Below, in pieces: positions 9,884 through 18,778 of a stretch of DNA of 64,000 nt. The notes under the pieces are model-generated. The model saw only the letters and a program-made list of their open reading frames with translations, did no database searches and was not told the origin of the DNA. Numbering within the stretch: the stretch's first letter is position 1; each line of letters starts with the position of its first letter. The stretch is from Labilibaculum sp. GTDB lineage: Bacteria > Bacteroidota > Bacteroidia > Bacteroidales > Marinifilaceae. The position numbers and the translations under genes were made by a program. The stretch is from contig NZ_OY761461.1 in NCBI RefSeq assembly GCF_963664555.1, positions 3,947,769 through 4,011,768 on the forward strand, written 5' to 3'.

Positions 9884-10122
9884 CAGTTTAAATAATTAGG
9901 TTTTAGTTTCACTGCTCGAATAATGAGCATTATTTTAGGATGCTAAATTAGATTAAGACTGAATAAGTAGAAATACCTACATGTTGGTATTCTTAGACCA
10001 TCAGCTCTTTTATTACTAATATACCTTATATACTTATCCAAATATTTTAATACTTTTGAATTTGAAAATTCACCGTATTTGCTTTTTACGATAGCATTTC
10101 GGTTACTTAATAGAAGCTTACT

Positions 10123-11454
10123 ATGGAATATATCAATCAGTTTTTTATAGATTTTATTGATATCTTAAACGAGATGTCACCTTACCTAATGCTAGGATTT
10201 TTATTTGCAGGAATCTTAAAAGTAGCTTTCCCACAAAAATTTATCGACAAATATTTAGGTCCAAAAAATGGGAAATCCGTTTTATATGCAGCACTTCTTG
10301 GCATTCCTCTCCCATTGTGCTCCTGCGGAGTAATCCCAACCGGTATTTCATTTTATAAGAGTGGCGCTTCCAAAGGTTCTTCTGTATCATTTCTAATATC
10401 AACACCTCAAACTGGTGTTGACTCAATTTTAGTAACTTATTCGCTGTTAGGCTTGCCTTTTGCAATCATTCGACCATTTATAGCTTTGCTAACCGGACTA
10501 TTTGGTGGATTTCTCACCAATCATTTTGATAAAGATGAGAAACCCATCCCTGTGCAAGCATCCGATTCCTGTTGCTCAACAAAAAAAGAATCGAACTGTG
10601 GCTGTGAAGGAGAATGCAATACTGAAACTAAAAAGAAAAGATCGCCAATCTACACAATGTTTAAATATGCATTTGTAGATTTTCTGCAGGACATTTCGAA
10701 GTGGCTAATTATTGGCCTTTTATTAGCTGCTGTAATTTCAGTGTTAATTCCAAACGATTTCTTCTCAGCTTATATTGGAAATGATTTCATTGGAATGCTG
10801 GTAATCCTTGTAGCCTCTATTCCTCTTTACATTTGCGCAACCTCATCGGTTCCGGTTGCTGCAATTTTAATGATGAAAGGTATTTCTCCTGGTGCCGCCT
10901 TGGTATTTCTGATGGCTGGTCCGGCAACCAATGCTGCAACCATTACGGTACTAAATAAAGTTCTAGGCAAGAAAACGATGTGGTCTTACTTAATCTCAAT
11001 TATTTTGGGAGCATTGCTTTTCGGATTATTAATTGATAATGTATTCCCACGGGAATGGTTCACTATGGGACCATTGCATGATCATATGGGGGCACATGAA
11101 GGTCACTGGGAACTTCCTAACTGGCTGAAATGGGGAAGTAGTATTTCCTTAGTACTATTGATATTTAATGGCTATTTACAAAAGTATATTTCTGGGAAAA
11201 GTGAACTTAAAACTATTGAAACCAAGAAAAGAAGTACTGAAAAACTGGTAATAGTGAATGGAATGAGCTGTAACCATTGTAAAAACAGTGTAGAAAAACA
11301 CATTGGAGCCATTAAAAACATTGCTTCCGCAGAAGTGAATCTGGAACAAAAACTTTTACGCTTAGAAGGAAATAATATCGATTTACAAATCATAAAAAAA
11401 GAACTGGAAAGTCTTGGTTTTGAATTTGGTGGAGAGGTAAAAAACGAAAACTAA
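10123..11454 (+). CDS. SO_0444-type Cu/Zn efflux permease with C-terminal HMA domain
   Basis: 443-aa inner-membrane permease of the DUF318/ArsP-like superfamily. The N-terminal helices contain the conserved LPLCSCGVIPTG motif. A Cys-rich cytoplasmic loop follows (residues about 145-165: SCCS, NCGCEGEC), then a second membrane block with ICATSSVPVAA and GPATNAATI. A short His-rich stretch HDHMGAHEGHW lies before the last helix. The C-terminal about 65 residues form a heavy-metal-associated domain with GMSCNHC, the metal-binding CxxC. It probably exports a soft metal such as Cu or Zn (family knowledge); arsenic-related transport is an alternative. It is monocistronic as far as seen, with no ArsR-type regulator adjacent. 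Confidence 0.85.
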   Translation: MEYINQFFIDFIDILNEMSPYLMLGFLFAGILKVAFPQKFIDKYLGPKNGKSVLYAALLGIPLPLCSCGVIPTGISFYKSGASKGSSVSFLISTPQTGVDSILVTYSLLGLPFAIIRPFIALLTGLFGGFLTNHFDKDEKPIPVQASDSCCSTKKESNCGCEGECNTETKKKRSPIYTMFKYAFVDFLQDISKWLIIGLLLAAVISVLIPNDFFSAYIGNDFIGMLVILVASIPLYICATSSVPVAAILMMKGISPGAALVFLMAGPATNAATITVLNKVLGKKTMWSYLISIILGALLFGLLIDNVFPREWFTMGPLHDHMGAHEGHWELPNWLKWGSSISLVLLIFNGYLQKYISGKSELKTIETKKRSTEKLVIVNGMSCNHCKNSVEKHIGAIKNIASAEVNLEQKLLRLEGNNIDLQIIKKELESLGFEFGGEVKNEN

Positions 11455-11896
11455 GCCATTCTCCGGGTCTAAATATTCATTTTACAAGAAGAATATTTGT
11501 GAAAACTGCTAAAAACTTCCTCCTTTTCATCCTTATTATTGCCTCAATTCACTAAATTCTTAGAAATCCCATCCTTGTTCTGCAACATAATTGGCGGATT
11601 TCACCCATTTTAAGATTTTTTTGAACTGAAATTCTTACACTGTTAGACAACAAGCTCATAAACCCTTGATTTACAATTGCATTCAACACCTTAAATCAAG
11701 GGTAATTTATGATCAACACATGCATACATCTTTATATTTAATTACTTGAAAACTTCGAAATTTTGATTACATTTAAATGTTCTACAACATATCTATGCTG
11801 TACATTATTCTTTTTGGAAAAATATTTTTCTAACTATCAGATAGATTAGTTGATTAAAAACAAAGCCTTTACAGGCTTTTAAACGAAAACCAAAAT
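11455..11896. other. 442-bp leader/intergenic region before the carboxylase operon
   Basis: No gene seen. It holds a perfect 12-bp inverted repeat (11662-11673 and 11692-11703) and a small hairpin just before the accC start (11862-11879: AAAGCCT, TTAC, AGGCTTT, then T). The rest is AT-rich and featureless. Confidence 0.6.
11662..11703. repeat. Perfect 12-bp inverted repeat, possible operator
   Basis: ACCCTTGATTTA at 11662-11673 and its exact complement TAAATCAAGGGT at 11692-11703, with 18 bp between. It is 194 bp upstream of accC and 208 bp downstream of the permease stop. There is no T-run typical of a terminator. It may be a dimeric regulator site or an RNA hairpin. Confidence 0.5.
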
Positions 11897-13420
11897 ATGA
11901 TCAAGAAGATTTCAAAAGTCCTTGTTGCAAATCGAGGAGAAATTGCTCTGCGCGTTATGCGATCATGCAGAGAATTAGGAATTCTTTCTGTTGCTGTTTA
12001 CTCCGATGTCGATCGAACATCTATGCATGTGCGATATGCCGATCAGGCAGTTCATATCGGAGCTGCAACATCAGCCGAAAGTTATTTAAATATTGATAAA
12101 ATCATAAACGCAGCAAAACGTGTTAAGGCTGACGCCATACATCCCGGCTATGGATTTTTAAGCGAAAATGCTGAATTCTCAAAACGCTGTGAAGAAGAAG
12201 GTCTCATTTTTATAGGTCCAACTCCCGAAGTAATTGCGACAATGGGTGACAAAATCACTGCTCGCCAAACCATGATTGCAAGTGGCGTTCCTGTAGTTCC
12301 AGGGACTAAAGAAAACCTAAAAGATGAATCGACAATACTTAAAACTGTTCGGGAAATAGGTTTGCCCGTAATGATTAAAGCTTCAGCCGGAGGTGGTGGA
12401 AAAGGAATGCGAATGATCGACAAAGAAGAGAATATTCTGGAAGGGCTAAGAGCTGCAAAATCAGAAGCCATGGCATCATTTGGTGATGACGCTGTTTATA
12501 TCGAAAAATACATTTCTTCTCCTCATCACATCGAATTTCAGATACTTGGTGACAAACACGGAAATGTAATTCATCTTTGCGAAAGAGAATGCTCCGTTCA
12601 AAGACGACATCAGAAAGTGGTGGAAGAAACTCCGTCTCCGCTGATGACCGCTGAATTAAGAGCACAAATGGGAGAACATGCTGTTGCTGCCGCTAAAGCA
12701 GTTAATTACCATGGAGCAGGCACCATTGAGTTTCTGGTAGACAATAACCACAACTACTATTTCCTCGAAATGAATACACGATTACAAGTCGAGCATCCTA
12801 TCACCGAAAGGGTAACCGGATACGATCTTGTGAAACAACAAATTTTAATTGCAGAAGGACATGAATTGAAAATGAAACAAGAAGATATTTTTCAATTTGG
12901 ACACGCAATCGAATGCAGAATTTATGCGGAAGATACAGACAATAACTTTATGCCGAGCCCCGGAGTGATAACCCACATTACTGAACCAATGGGTTTAGGG
13001 GTTAGAACCGATGGTTACGTTTATGAGGGATACGAAATCCCAATTCACTACGACCCAATGATCTCAAAATTAATTATTTGGGCCAGAACAAGAGAGGAAG
13101 CGATTGAACGAATGCGGCGGGCTCTTTTCGAATATAAAATTACAGGTGTAAAAACCTCAATCAAATATCTAGAAAAAATCATGGATTGTCCTGACTTTAG
13201 AAACGGCACCTATGATACTCACTTTATTCAAAAAAACGAAGATTTTCTTCTTGGTGCCGATGAAGCCAAAAAGTCTTTTGAAGATCTGGCCATAGTTACC
13301 GCCTTTGTCAATTATCACAACAAATTGAAAAGCTCTCAAATTTGTCCAAAAGCATCGATGCAAAACAAGTGGAAAGAATTTGGACGCAGAAGGGGAATGT
13401 TTAGAGCAAGTGAAAACTAA
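11897..13420 (+). CDS. accC: Biotin carboxylase subunit of an acyl-CoA carboxylase
   Basis: ATP-dependent carboxylation of biotin on the carrier protein. 507 aa, about 55 residues longer than classical AccC, with a C-terminal extension typical of propionyl/acyl-CoA carboxylase alpha chains. N-terminal KVLVANRGEIALRVMR, the ATP-grasp glycine loop KASAGGGGKGMRM (residues about 157-169), ERECSVQRRHQK and the active-site EMNTRLQVEHPITE are all intact. The carrier and carboxyltransferase genes follow on the same strand (gaps 22 and 99 bp), so the enzyme is a three-subunit complex. Propionyl-CoA is the likely substrate given the PccB/MmdA-type third subunit; acetyl-CoA cannot be excluded. Confidence 0.92.
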   Translation: MIKKISKVLVANRGEIALRVMRSCRELGILSVAVYSDVDRTSMHVRYADQAVHIGAATSAESYLNIDKIINAAKRVKADAIHPGYGFLSENAEFSKRCEEEGLIFIGPTPEVIATMGDKITARQTMIASGVPVVPGTKENLKDESTILKTVREIGLPVMIKASAGGGGKGMRMIDKEENILEGLRAAKSEAMASFGDDAVYIEKYISSPHHIEFQILGDKHGNVIHLCERECSVQRRHQKVVEETPSPLMTAELRAQMGEHAVAAAKAVNYHGAGTIEFLVDNNHNYYFLEMNTRLQVEHPITERVTGYDLVKQQILIAEGHELKMKQEDIFQFGHAIECRIYAEDTDNNFMPSPGVITHITEPMGLGVRTDGYVYEGYEIPIHYDPMISKLIIWARTREEAIERMRRALFEYKITGVKTSIKYLEKIMDCPDFRNGTYDTHFIQKNEDFLLGADEAKKSFEDLAIVTAFVNYHNKLKSSQICPKASMQNKWKEFGRRRGMFRASEN

Positions 13421-13442
13421 AAGACAAACAAAAAATAATAAA

Positions 13443-13952
13443 ATGGCAATTGAAATAAAATTGGGCGAACGCATGGCAAAAGTTGAACTTTTAGCCGAAG
13501 AGGGAAATCAAATTAAGATAATGGTTGACTCCAAAGAGTATGATTTGGATATGCTGCAGGTTGAAAATGGCGTATACTCTGTTCTATATAAGGGCAACTC
13601 CTATAATGTGGAATTAATTGAAACTGATTCTCCAAAAAAGTATTCAGTCAACACATTTTACCATTCCTATGATGCTGAAATTATTGATGCTGAAACCAAA
13701 TATCTGCAAGCACGAAACTCGGGCAACCTTGAAGCTGCGGAGAGTACAATCACCTCACCAATGCCCGGAAAGGTAGTTAAGATTCCTGTTGAATTGGGCA
13801 GTGAAGTAAAAAAGGGAGACACCGTAATTATTGTATCAGCAATGAAAATGGAGAGCGAATACAAAGCCATGAAAGATGGTATTGTAAAAGAAATCTATGT
13901 TCATGAAGAGGATATCATCGACGGAAATCAACCTTTGGTGTTTATTGACTAA
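13443..13952 (+). CDS. Biotin carboxyl carrier protein of acyl-CoA carboxylase
   Basis: 169 aa. The C-terminal about 70 residues form a biotinyl domain (TSPMPGKVVKIPVELGSEV, then the biotin-attachment motif SAMKMES, whose second Lys-side residue is the biotin acceptor). The N-terminal half is a beta-rich linker domain seen in acyl-CoA carboxylase carriers. The ATG at 13443 is chosen over an in-frame upstream ATG at 13380 because the latter lies inside accC. It sits 22 bp after accC in the same operon and swings carboxybiotin between the two catalytic subunits. Confidence 0.9.
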   Translation: MAIEIKLGERMAKVELLAEEGNQIKIMVDSKEYDLDMLQVENGVYSVLYKGNSYNVELIETDSPKKYSVNTFYHSYDAEIIDAETKYLQARNSGNLEAAESTITSPMPGKVVKIPVELGSEVKKGDTVIIVSAMKMESEYKAMKDGIVKEIYVHEEDIIDGNQPLVFID

Positions 13953-14051
13953 GTAAAATTACGAATTAACAATTATGGGTATTAATTGATGAATTCCCCA
14001 ACTTGAAAAGACATTCATAATTTATCATTCAAAATTTATAATTATAAAGAA

Positions 14052-15587
14052 ATGTTGACACTTGAAGATAAAATTAAAAAATTTGAAGAATTAAATAAAG
14101 CCGCCGAAGCTGGTGGTGGACAAGATCGAATTGCCAAACATCATGCTGATGGTAAAAAAACTGCCAGGGAGAGAATTCTGGACCTTATGGATCCCGAAAC
14201 TTTCGTGGAAGTAGACAAGATGGTTACGCACCGTTCTACCGATTTTGGTATGGAGAAAAACAAAATACTCGGAGATGGAGTTGTCTGTGGCTATGGCAAA
14301 ATCGATAGTCGTTTGGTTTATGTTTTCGCCCAGGACTTTACTGTTTTTGGTGGTTCGTTGAGTAGTGCCAATGCCGATAAGATTGTTAAAATCACCAAAT
14401 TAGCCATGAAAATGGGCGCTCCAATTATTGGTTTGAATGATTCAGGAGGAGCACGGATTCAGGAAGGAGTGCAGAGTTTAGCCGGATATGCTGATATCTT
14501 TTATCAGAACGTTAGAGGTTCCGGGGTAATTCCGCAGATTTCTGCCATTATGGGGCCATGTGCCGGTGGGGCAGTCTACTCTCCTGCTCTTACCGATTTT
14601 ATTATGATGGTGAAGGATACAAGTTATATGTTTGTAACCGGACCCGATGTGATAAAAACAGTGACTCACGAAGAAGTTACCAAAGAAGAACTGGGTGGAG
14701 CAATAACTCACAATTCTAAAAGTGGTGTTGCTCACTTTACTGCCGATAACGACGAGCAGGCAATGATAATGCTTCGTGAATTAATTGGTTTTCTTCCATC
14801 AAACAACATGGAAGATCCTCCCATAAAACCTTGTACTGATAATATTCATCGCGAAGATGAAAAACTTCAAACAATGGTTCCCGTTGATCCAAATAAACCT
14901 TACAACATTAAAGATATTATCGAGACTGTAGTTGATGACCATAACTTTTTTGAGGTAATGCCGCTATATGCTCAAAACATATGTATTGGTTTTGCCAGAT
15001 TGGGCGGAAAGCCTGTGGGAATTGTAGCTAATAATCCTGCTTTTATGGCTGGAGTTTTAGATATCAATAGTTCGGTTAAGGCAGCAAGATTTGTTCGTTT
15101 TTGCGATGCTTTTAATATTCCGTTAATCACTCTCGTTGATGTACCCGGTTTTCTTCCGGGAACGGCTCAGGAATTTGGTGGAATTATTAAACATGGCGCC
15201 AAGCTGTTATATGCTTTCGCAGAAGCTACGGTTCCAAAAATCACCTTAATCACCCGTAAAGCATACGGTGGTGCTTATGATGTAATGGCTTCGAAGCACA
15301 TTGGGGCAGATATTAATTATTCCTATCCAACCGGCGAAATTGCCGTTATGGGCGCCGAAGGAGCTGTTAATATTATGCACAAAGGACTTACAGAATCGGA
15401 AAGAGCAGATGCTATTGAGGATTACCGTGATAAATTTGCCAATCCGTACAAAGCTGCAGAATTGGGATATATTGATGAAATTATTCAGCCCAAACAAACC
15501 CGCTACAAACTGGTGCAGGCTTTGGATATGTGTGCGAACAAAAGCGAACAGAATCCGCCTAAAAAACACGGTAACATTCCATTGTGA
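14052..15587 (+). CDS. pccB: Acyl-CoA carboxylase carboxyltransferase subunit (propionyl-CoA type)
   Basis: 511-aa crotonase-fold carboxyltransferase. N-terminal [17 protein letters not shown], first oxyanion block [27 protein letters not shown] and [14 protein letters not shown]. The C-terminal half has [26 protein letters not shown] and [16 protein letters not shown]. This is the PccB/MmdA architecture, not the split AccA/AccD. With the two genes upstream it would carboxylate propionyl-CoA to methylmalonyl-CoA; methylmalonyl-CoA decarboxylase is the alternative but would need membrane Na+-pump subunits, which are not here. The 99-bp gap before it holds degenerate AT-rich inverted repeats. 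Confidence 0.9.
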   Translation: MLTLEDKIKKFEELNKAAEAGGGQDRIAKHHADGKKTARERILDLMDPETFVEVDKMVTHRSTDFGMEKNKILGDGVVCGYGKIDSRLVYVFAQDFTVFGGSLSSANADKIVKITKLAMKMGAPIIGLNDSGGARIQEGVQSLAGYADIFYQNVRGSGVIPQISAIMGPCAGGAVYSPALTDFIMMVKDTSYMFVTGPDVIKTVTHEEVTKEELGGAITHNSKSGVAHFTADNDEQAMIMLRELIGFLPSNNMEDPPIKPCTDNIHREDEKLQTMVPVDPNKPYNIKDIIETVVDDHNFFEVMPLYAQNICIGFARLGGKPVGIVANNPAFMAGVLDINSSVKAARFVRFCDAFNIPLITLVDVPGFLPGTAQEFGGIIKHGAKLLYAFAEATVPKITLITRKAYGGAYDVMASKHIGADINYSYPTGEIAVMGAEGAVNIMHKGLTESERADAIEDYRDKFANPYKAAELGYIDEIIQPKQTRYKLVQALDMCANKSEQNPPKKHGNIPL

Positions 15588-15613
15588 TAAAAAGTTTAAA
15601 AATTCCAAAAGGA

Positions 15614-15646
15614 AAACACTGCGAATATTCGCATTGTTTTTTCTTT
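15614..15646 (+). terminator. Terminator after the carboxylase operon
   Basis: Stem AAACA-C-TGCGAA / TTCGCA-T-TGTTT with one mismatch and a 2-nt loop, followed by a T-rich tail. It lies 26 bp after the carboxyltransferase stop. Confidence 0.75.
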
Positions 15647-15871
15647 TTCCAATTTATTCGTAAATTGAATCTGCAAGCTGAAACGTTTATTTACTAACTT
15701 TTGATATTCTTACATCTATAGCGCAAACCATTGTGATCCATATCGAAAACAATTTCGACATGACAAATATAAATTTACATAAACAAAAACACAAAGATTA
15801 ACATATTAACAACTCTCCAGTAACAATTATTCCGTAAATTTAGTTAGATATTAACTTTTAACCCAAAAGCT

Positions 15872-16144
15872 ATGGATACAAAAAATGAAGAACTTAGAGA
15901 TGTTTGTCAAGAAGCATTAGAGTGCTTGAATAAACCCGGAAATGAAGCATACAACGATCTAAAATCAAAATTAGAGTATGTAATTGGCAGCTACAACTAC
16001 GACAAAAATCCTGTTGGTCTTTTCGAAATTGGTAATCTTGCCCTAATTGCTCTGGAAGAAATTAGTGCTGATAAGCCACGCAAAGTAAAAAAATCATTAC
16101 TCAAAAATTTAAAAGAAAGCTTACTTCAAAAAGTTGAGGCCTAA
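15872..16144 (+). CDS. Small conserved-looking hypothetical protein, 90 aa
   Basis: Not recognised. A soluble, mostly helical protein with no signal peptide or membrane helix. The N-terminus is acidic (MDTKNEELRDVCQEALECL) and the C-terminus strongly basic (KPRKVKKSLLKNLKESLL). Two Cys lie near the N-terminus (residues 12 and 17). It is a single gene bracketed by terminators on both sides, with its own upstream gap of 284 bp. Codon use looks like its neighbours. No function proposed. Confidence 0.65.
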   Translation: MDTKNEELRDVCQEALECLNKPGNEAYNDLKSKLEYVIGSYNYDKNPVGLFEIGNLALIALEEISADKPRKVKKSLLKNLKESLLQKVEA

Positions 16145-16154
16145 AACTGAAGCG

Positions 16155-16195
16155 AAACAAAAGAGCTGGTTCACTAAAAACAAGCTCTTTTGTTT
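16155..16195. terminator. Bidirectional terminator between convergent genes
   Basis: Perfect 13-bp stem, AAACAAAAGAGCT (16155-16167) and AGCTCTTTTGTTT (16183-16195), between the 90-aa gene (+) and the S9 hydrolase (-). A/T-flanked arms make it usable from either side. Confidence 0.75.
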
Positions 16196-16213
16196 ATTCT
16201 AACAACCTATTCG

Positions 16214-17299
16214 TTAAAAACGATATCCTGCCTTTTGTAATTCCTTGATACTATTAATTGGTCGGTTTGGATTCAATTGTTTTGCTAAAAACTGATAGAT
16301 CTTCACCCGAATTTCTTTAGCTGTTTTTGTATCCATTCTATCGAAAGAATGTCCACCCGGAATGTCCTTAAAAATCTCATATTCAAATTTCTTTCCATCT
16401 GCTTTCAAAGACTTAATAAGATGTTCAACTTCCAAAACATTTACATCATCATCATTGGTATTGGTATGAATAAGCAATGGTGTATTTTGAAACTTGTGTG
16501 TATTCCAAACCGGAGAACGACGTCGGTACTCAGCCAAATTATCGTGAGCTGTTTTTCCAATATGGTAATCGGCTGAATACAGCTCTCGGTAATCTTCGGT
16601 TTGGTAACCCATTCTCGCCACTAAATCACTCACCGGAACACCTGCAAATCCAACCTTATAATCCTTTGGATGGTTAAAAAGATTAAAAAGTGCAATCATT
16701 CCTCCGTGACTCCATCCCATAATTCCAACACGTTTCTCATCCACAAAACCATAGTTTTCAATCATATAATTTCGACTGGCATAAACATCTTCATTTTCCA
16801 ATCCACCGTAATCGATCTTTTCGTAATGACTTTTTCCATATCCTGTGCTTCCCCGGTATTCTGCCGCCACAACAATATATTCCTGTGAAATCAGCTCACG
16901 AACAATATGCGTGTAATAAGTCGTAAAATCGCCATGAACACCACCATGTGGCAGTACTATTAAAGGATATTTCCTGTTTACATCAATATTTTTCGGAACA
17001 AAAACATAGGTCCAAAATTTAACAGGATTACCTGCACCTAATGCTGTTTCATTTTTTTCTTTCCGTTTTGGCGGACCATAAATGTATAATTTGTCGATAT
17101 GCGCAACATCTCCTACCCGCTCAAACCAAATTAAATCATCTGCCATTTTTTGCAGCTGATCCATTCGTTGATTAAGATTTTCGTTGTATTTCTTAAGATT
17201 CTGAAGTTCTTCATGAATAGAATTTTCCGTTTGGGCAATACAAAATCCTGATAACAGAATAAAAAGGGAAAAGGCAATGCATTTTTTTACTTGTATCAT
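16214..17299 (-). CDS. Exported S9-family alpha/beta hydrolase (prolyl-oligopeptidase-like)
   Basis: 361 aa with an N-terminal signal peptide (residues 1-22, ending FCIAQ) and a short coiled-coil stretch (30-55). The C-terminal about 270 residues form an alpha/beta hydrolase of the S9 peptidase type: PLIVLPHGGVHGD oxyanion region, nucleophile elbow GWSHGG, Asp in TNDDDVNV, and His in GGHSFDR. The usual beta-propeller of full prolyl oligopeptidases is missing, so this is a catalytic-domain-only form; the substrate may be a peptide or an ester. Its own transcription unit, ending at the bidirectional terminator. Confidence 0.85.
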   Translation of the reverse strand: MIQVKKCIAFSLFILLSGFCIAQTENSIHEELQNLKKYNENLNQRMDQLQKMADDLIWFERVGDVAHIDKLYIYGPPKRKEKNETALGAGNPVKFWTYVFVPKNIDVNRKYPLIVLPHGGVHGDFTTYYTHIVRELISQEYIVVAAEYRGSTGYGKSHYEKIDYGGLENEDVYASRNYMIENYGFVDEKRVGIMGWSHGGMIALFNLFNHPKDYKVGFAGVPVSDLVARMGYQTEDYRELYSADYHIGKTAHDNLAEYRRRSPVWNTHKFQNTPLLIHTNTNDDDVNVLEVEHLIKSLKADGKKFEYEIFKDIPGGHSFDRMDTKTAKEIRVKIYQFLAKQLNPNRPINSIKELQKAGYRF

Positions 17300-17395
17300 G
17301 TTTAAGGTATTTTGATTAGTTGTTTAATATGAAAGAACTAATTTATAAAATTGCGGGCACAAATTTCCGTCTAAATCAGATTTCATTTAACACGA

Positions 17396-18718
17396 CTAAA
17401 CCAATTCCAATCGATATATCTTGGTGGTGTTGCCTGCAATTTTAAATCGATCATCCATGCGGTGACCAACAATCCACACAATTTTACTGCCCGAAAGCAA
17501 CAACCAGGTATTCTCTTTCTCCTGAAGAGAGAATTTTTGGTCGATAAAAAAATCGGAGATCTTCTTCTTGCCTTTCATACCGATTGGATGAAATGAATCT
17601 CCTTCCTTCCATTTCCGTAACTTAAGAGGGAACTGAAGTTTGTTCGCATCAAAACAGGCAATTTTAGTGCTGTTGGGGAACTGAAATCCAGGCGTCCGAT
17701 CCAGAAACGAAATCTTTAGCTCTACTGGTAATTTAAGTTTAGATTCCTCATCCGAAATTAAATATTCATTAGTATTTCCTTCTGAAATCTCCGTAAGAAT
17801 TAAATATTCCCTATCGCGCAGCAATTGATGGCTTGCCGAATAAAATAACTTACCCGAAATTCCATGAATAGATTCTGCAATTTTGCGGACATCACGATGA
17901 TGAAAGCCGTAGGGAGAAAGCAGTTCGTACAAATGAGACACAGGTGCCAACAGCTCTTTCAACTTAGGAATTGAAATTAACAACTGATTATTTCGTGTGA
18001 AAACCAAATGCAAACGGTTCTGTTCAATTACCCTGTTGTAAATCTGTTCCACTTCACGAAAACACTGTACATTCTCGGTCATGGTCGCACGAATAGCAGG
18101 ATTAATCTCCTCCAACACAGGCATGATCTGATGGCGGATTTTATTCCGCACATAATCGGTTTCCGCATTTGTTCTGTCCTCACGAAAATCAAGAGAATGC
18201 TTTTTTGCATACGCAAGTAACTGCTTACGCGTAAACGACAGCAGTGGACGCACAATCTTACCTAACTTCGGTTTAATTCCCGATAAACCATGAATCCCCG
18301 TTCCGCGAGCCAAATTGATAAGAACGGTTTCCGCAACATCATCAGCATGATGGCCAACAGCAATGTATTTGTAACCAGAAGTTTCCCGTACCTGTTCAAA
18401 CCAATTGTAACGCAGGTCGCGGGCCGCCATTTCAATGGAAATTTTGTTCGTGGCAGCATACTTTTTAGTGTCAAAATCTTTTGAATAAAACGCCAGGTTT
18501 TTCTCTTTGGCCAAATTTTTCACAAACTCAAAGTCACCATCTGACTCCTCGTCCCGCAAATGAAAATTGCAATGAGCAACCCCACACTCTACTTCCATTT
18601 TACAGAGAAGATCAAGCAAAACAACGGAATCGACTCCACCGCTTACCGCAACCAAAATTTTTTCATCGCGGTAAAATAAATTTTCCTCTTCTACAAAACG
18701 GACAAGTTTACGTTGCAT
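17396..18718 (-). CDS. tilS: tRNA(Ile)-lysidine synthetase
   Basis: Attaches lysine to C34 of the CAU-anticodon tRNA-Ile, so that it reads AUA. 440 aa from ATG 18718 (an in-frame ATG 39 bp earlier adds 13 atypical residues). The N-terminal N-type ATP pyrophosphatase domain has the P-loop VAVSGGVDSVVLLDLL; downstream blocks are GHHADDVAETVLINLARG, RPLL and REDRTNAETDYVRNKIRH. The C-terminal about 180 residues contain the TilS substrate-binding domains, with the terminal block FPLKLRKWKEGDSFHPIGMKG in which IGMKGKKK is characteristic. Essential in most bacteria. Confidence 0.94.
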   Translation of the reverse strand: MQRKLVRFVEEENLFYRDEKILVAVSGGVDSVVLLDLLCKMEVECGVAHCNFHLRDEESDGDFEFVKNLAKEKNLAFYSKDFDTKKYAATNKISIEMAARDLRYNWFEQVRETSGYKYIAVGHHADDVAETVLINLARGTGIHGLSGIKPKLGKIVRPLLSFTRKQLLAYAKKHSLDFREDRTNAETDYVRNKIRHQIMPVLEEINPAIRATMTENVQCFREVEQIYNRVIEQNRLHLVFTRNNQLLISIPKLKELLAPVSHLYELLSPYGFHHRDVRKIAESIHGISGKLFYSASHQLLRDREYLILTEISEGNTNEYLISDEESKLKLPVELKISFLDRTPGFQFPNSTKIACFDANKLQFPLKLRKWKEGDSFHPIGMKGKKKISDFFIDQKFSLQEKENTWLLLSGSKIVWIVGHRMDDRFKIAGNTTKIYRLELV

Positions 18719-18778
18719 CAAATAATATTTAATTGTAACCAATGAGTTTTTGCTCAAAGTTTAAAGATAAAAAATCCC

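Noticed and set aside
13953-14051. AT-rich inverted repeats between the carrier and carboxyltransferase genes as a terminator
   Set aside because: The repeats (ATTACGAATTA / TAATTTATCATTC / TAATTATAA) are degenerate and lack a strong stem; operon continuity is more likely.
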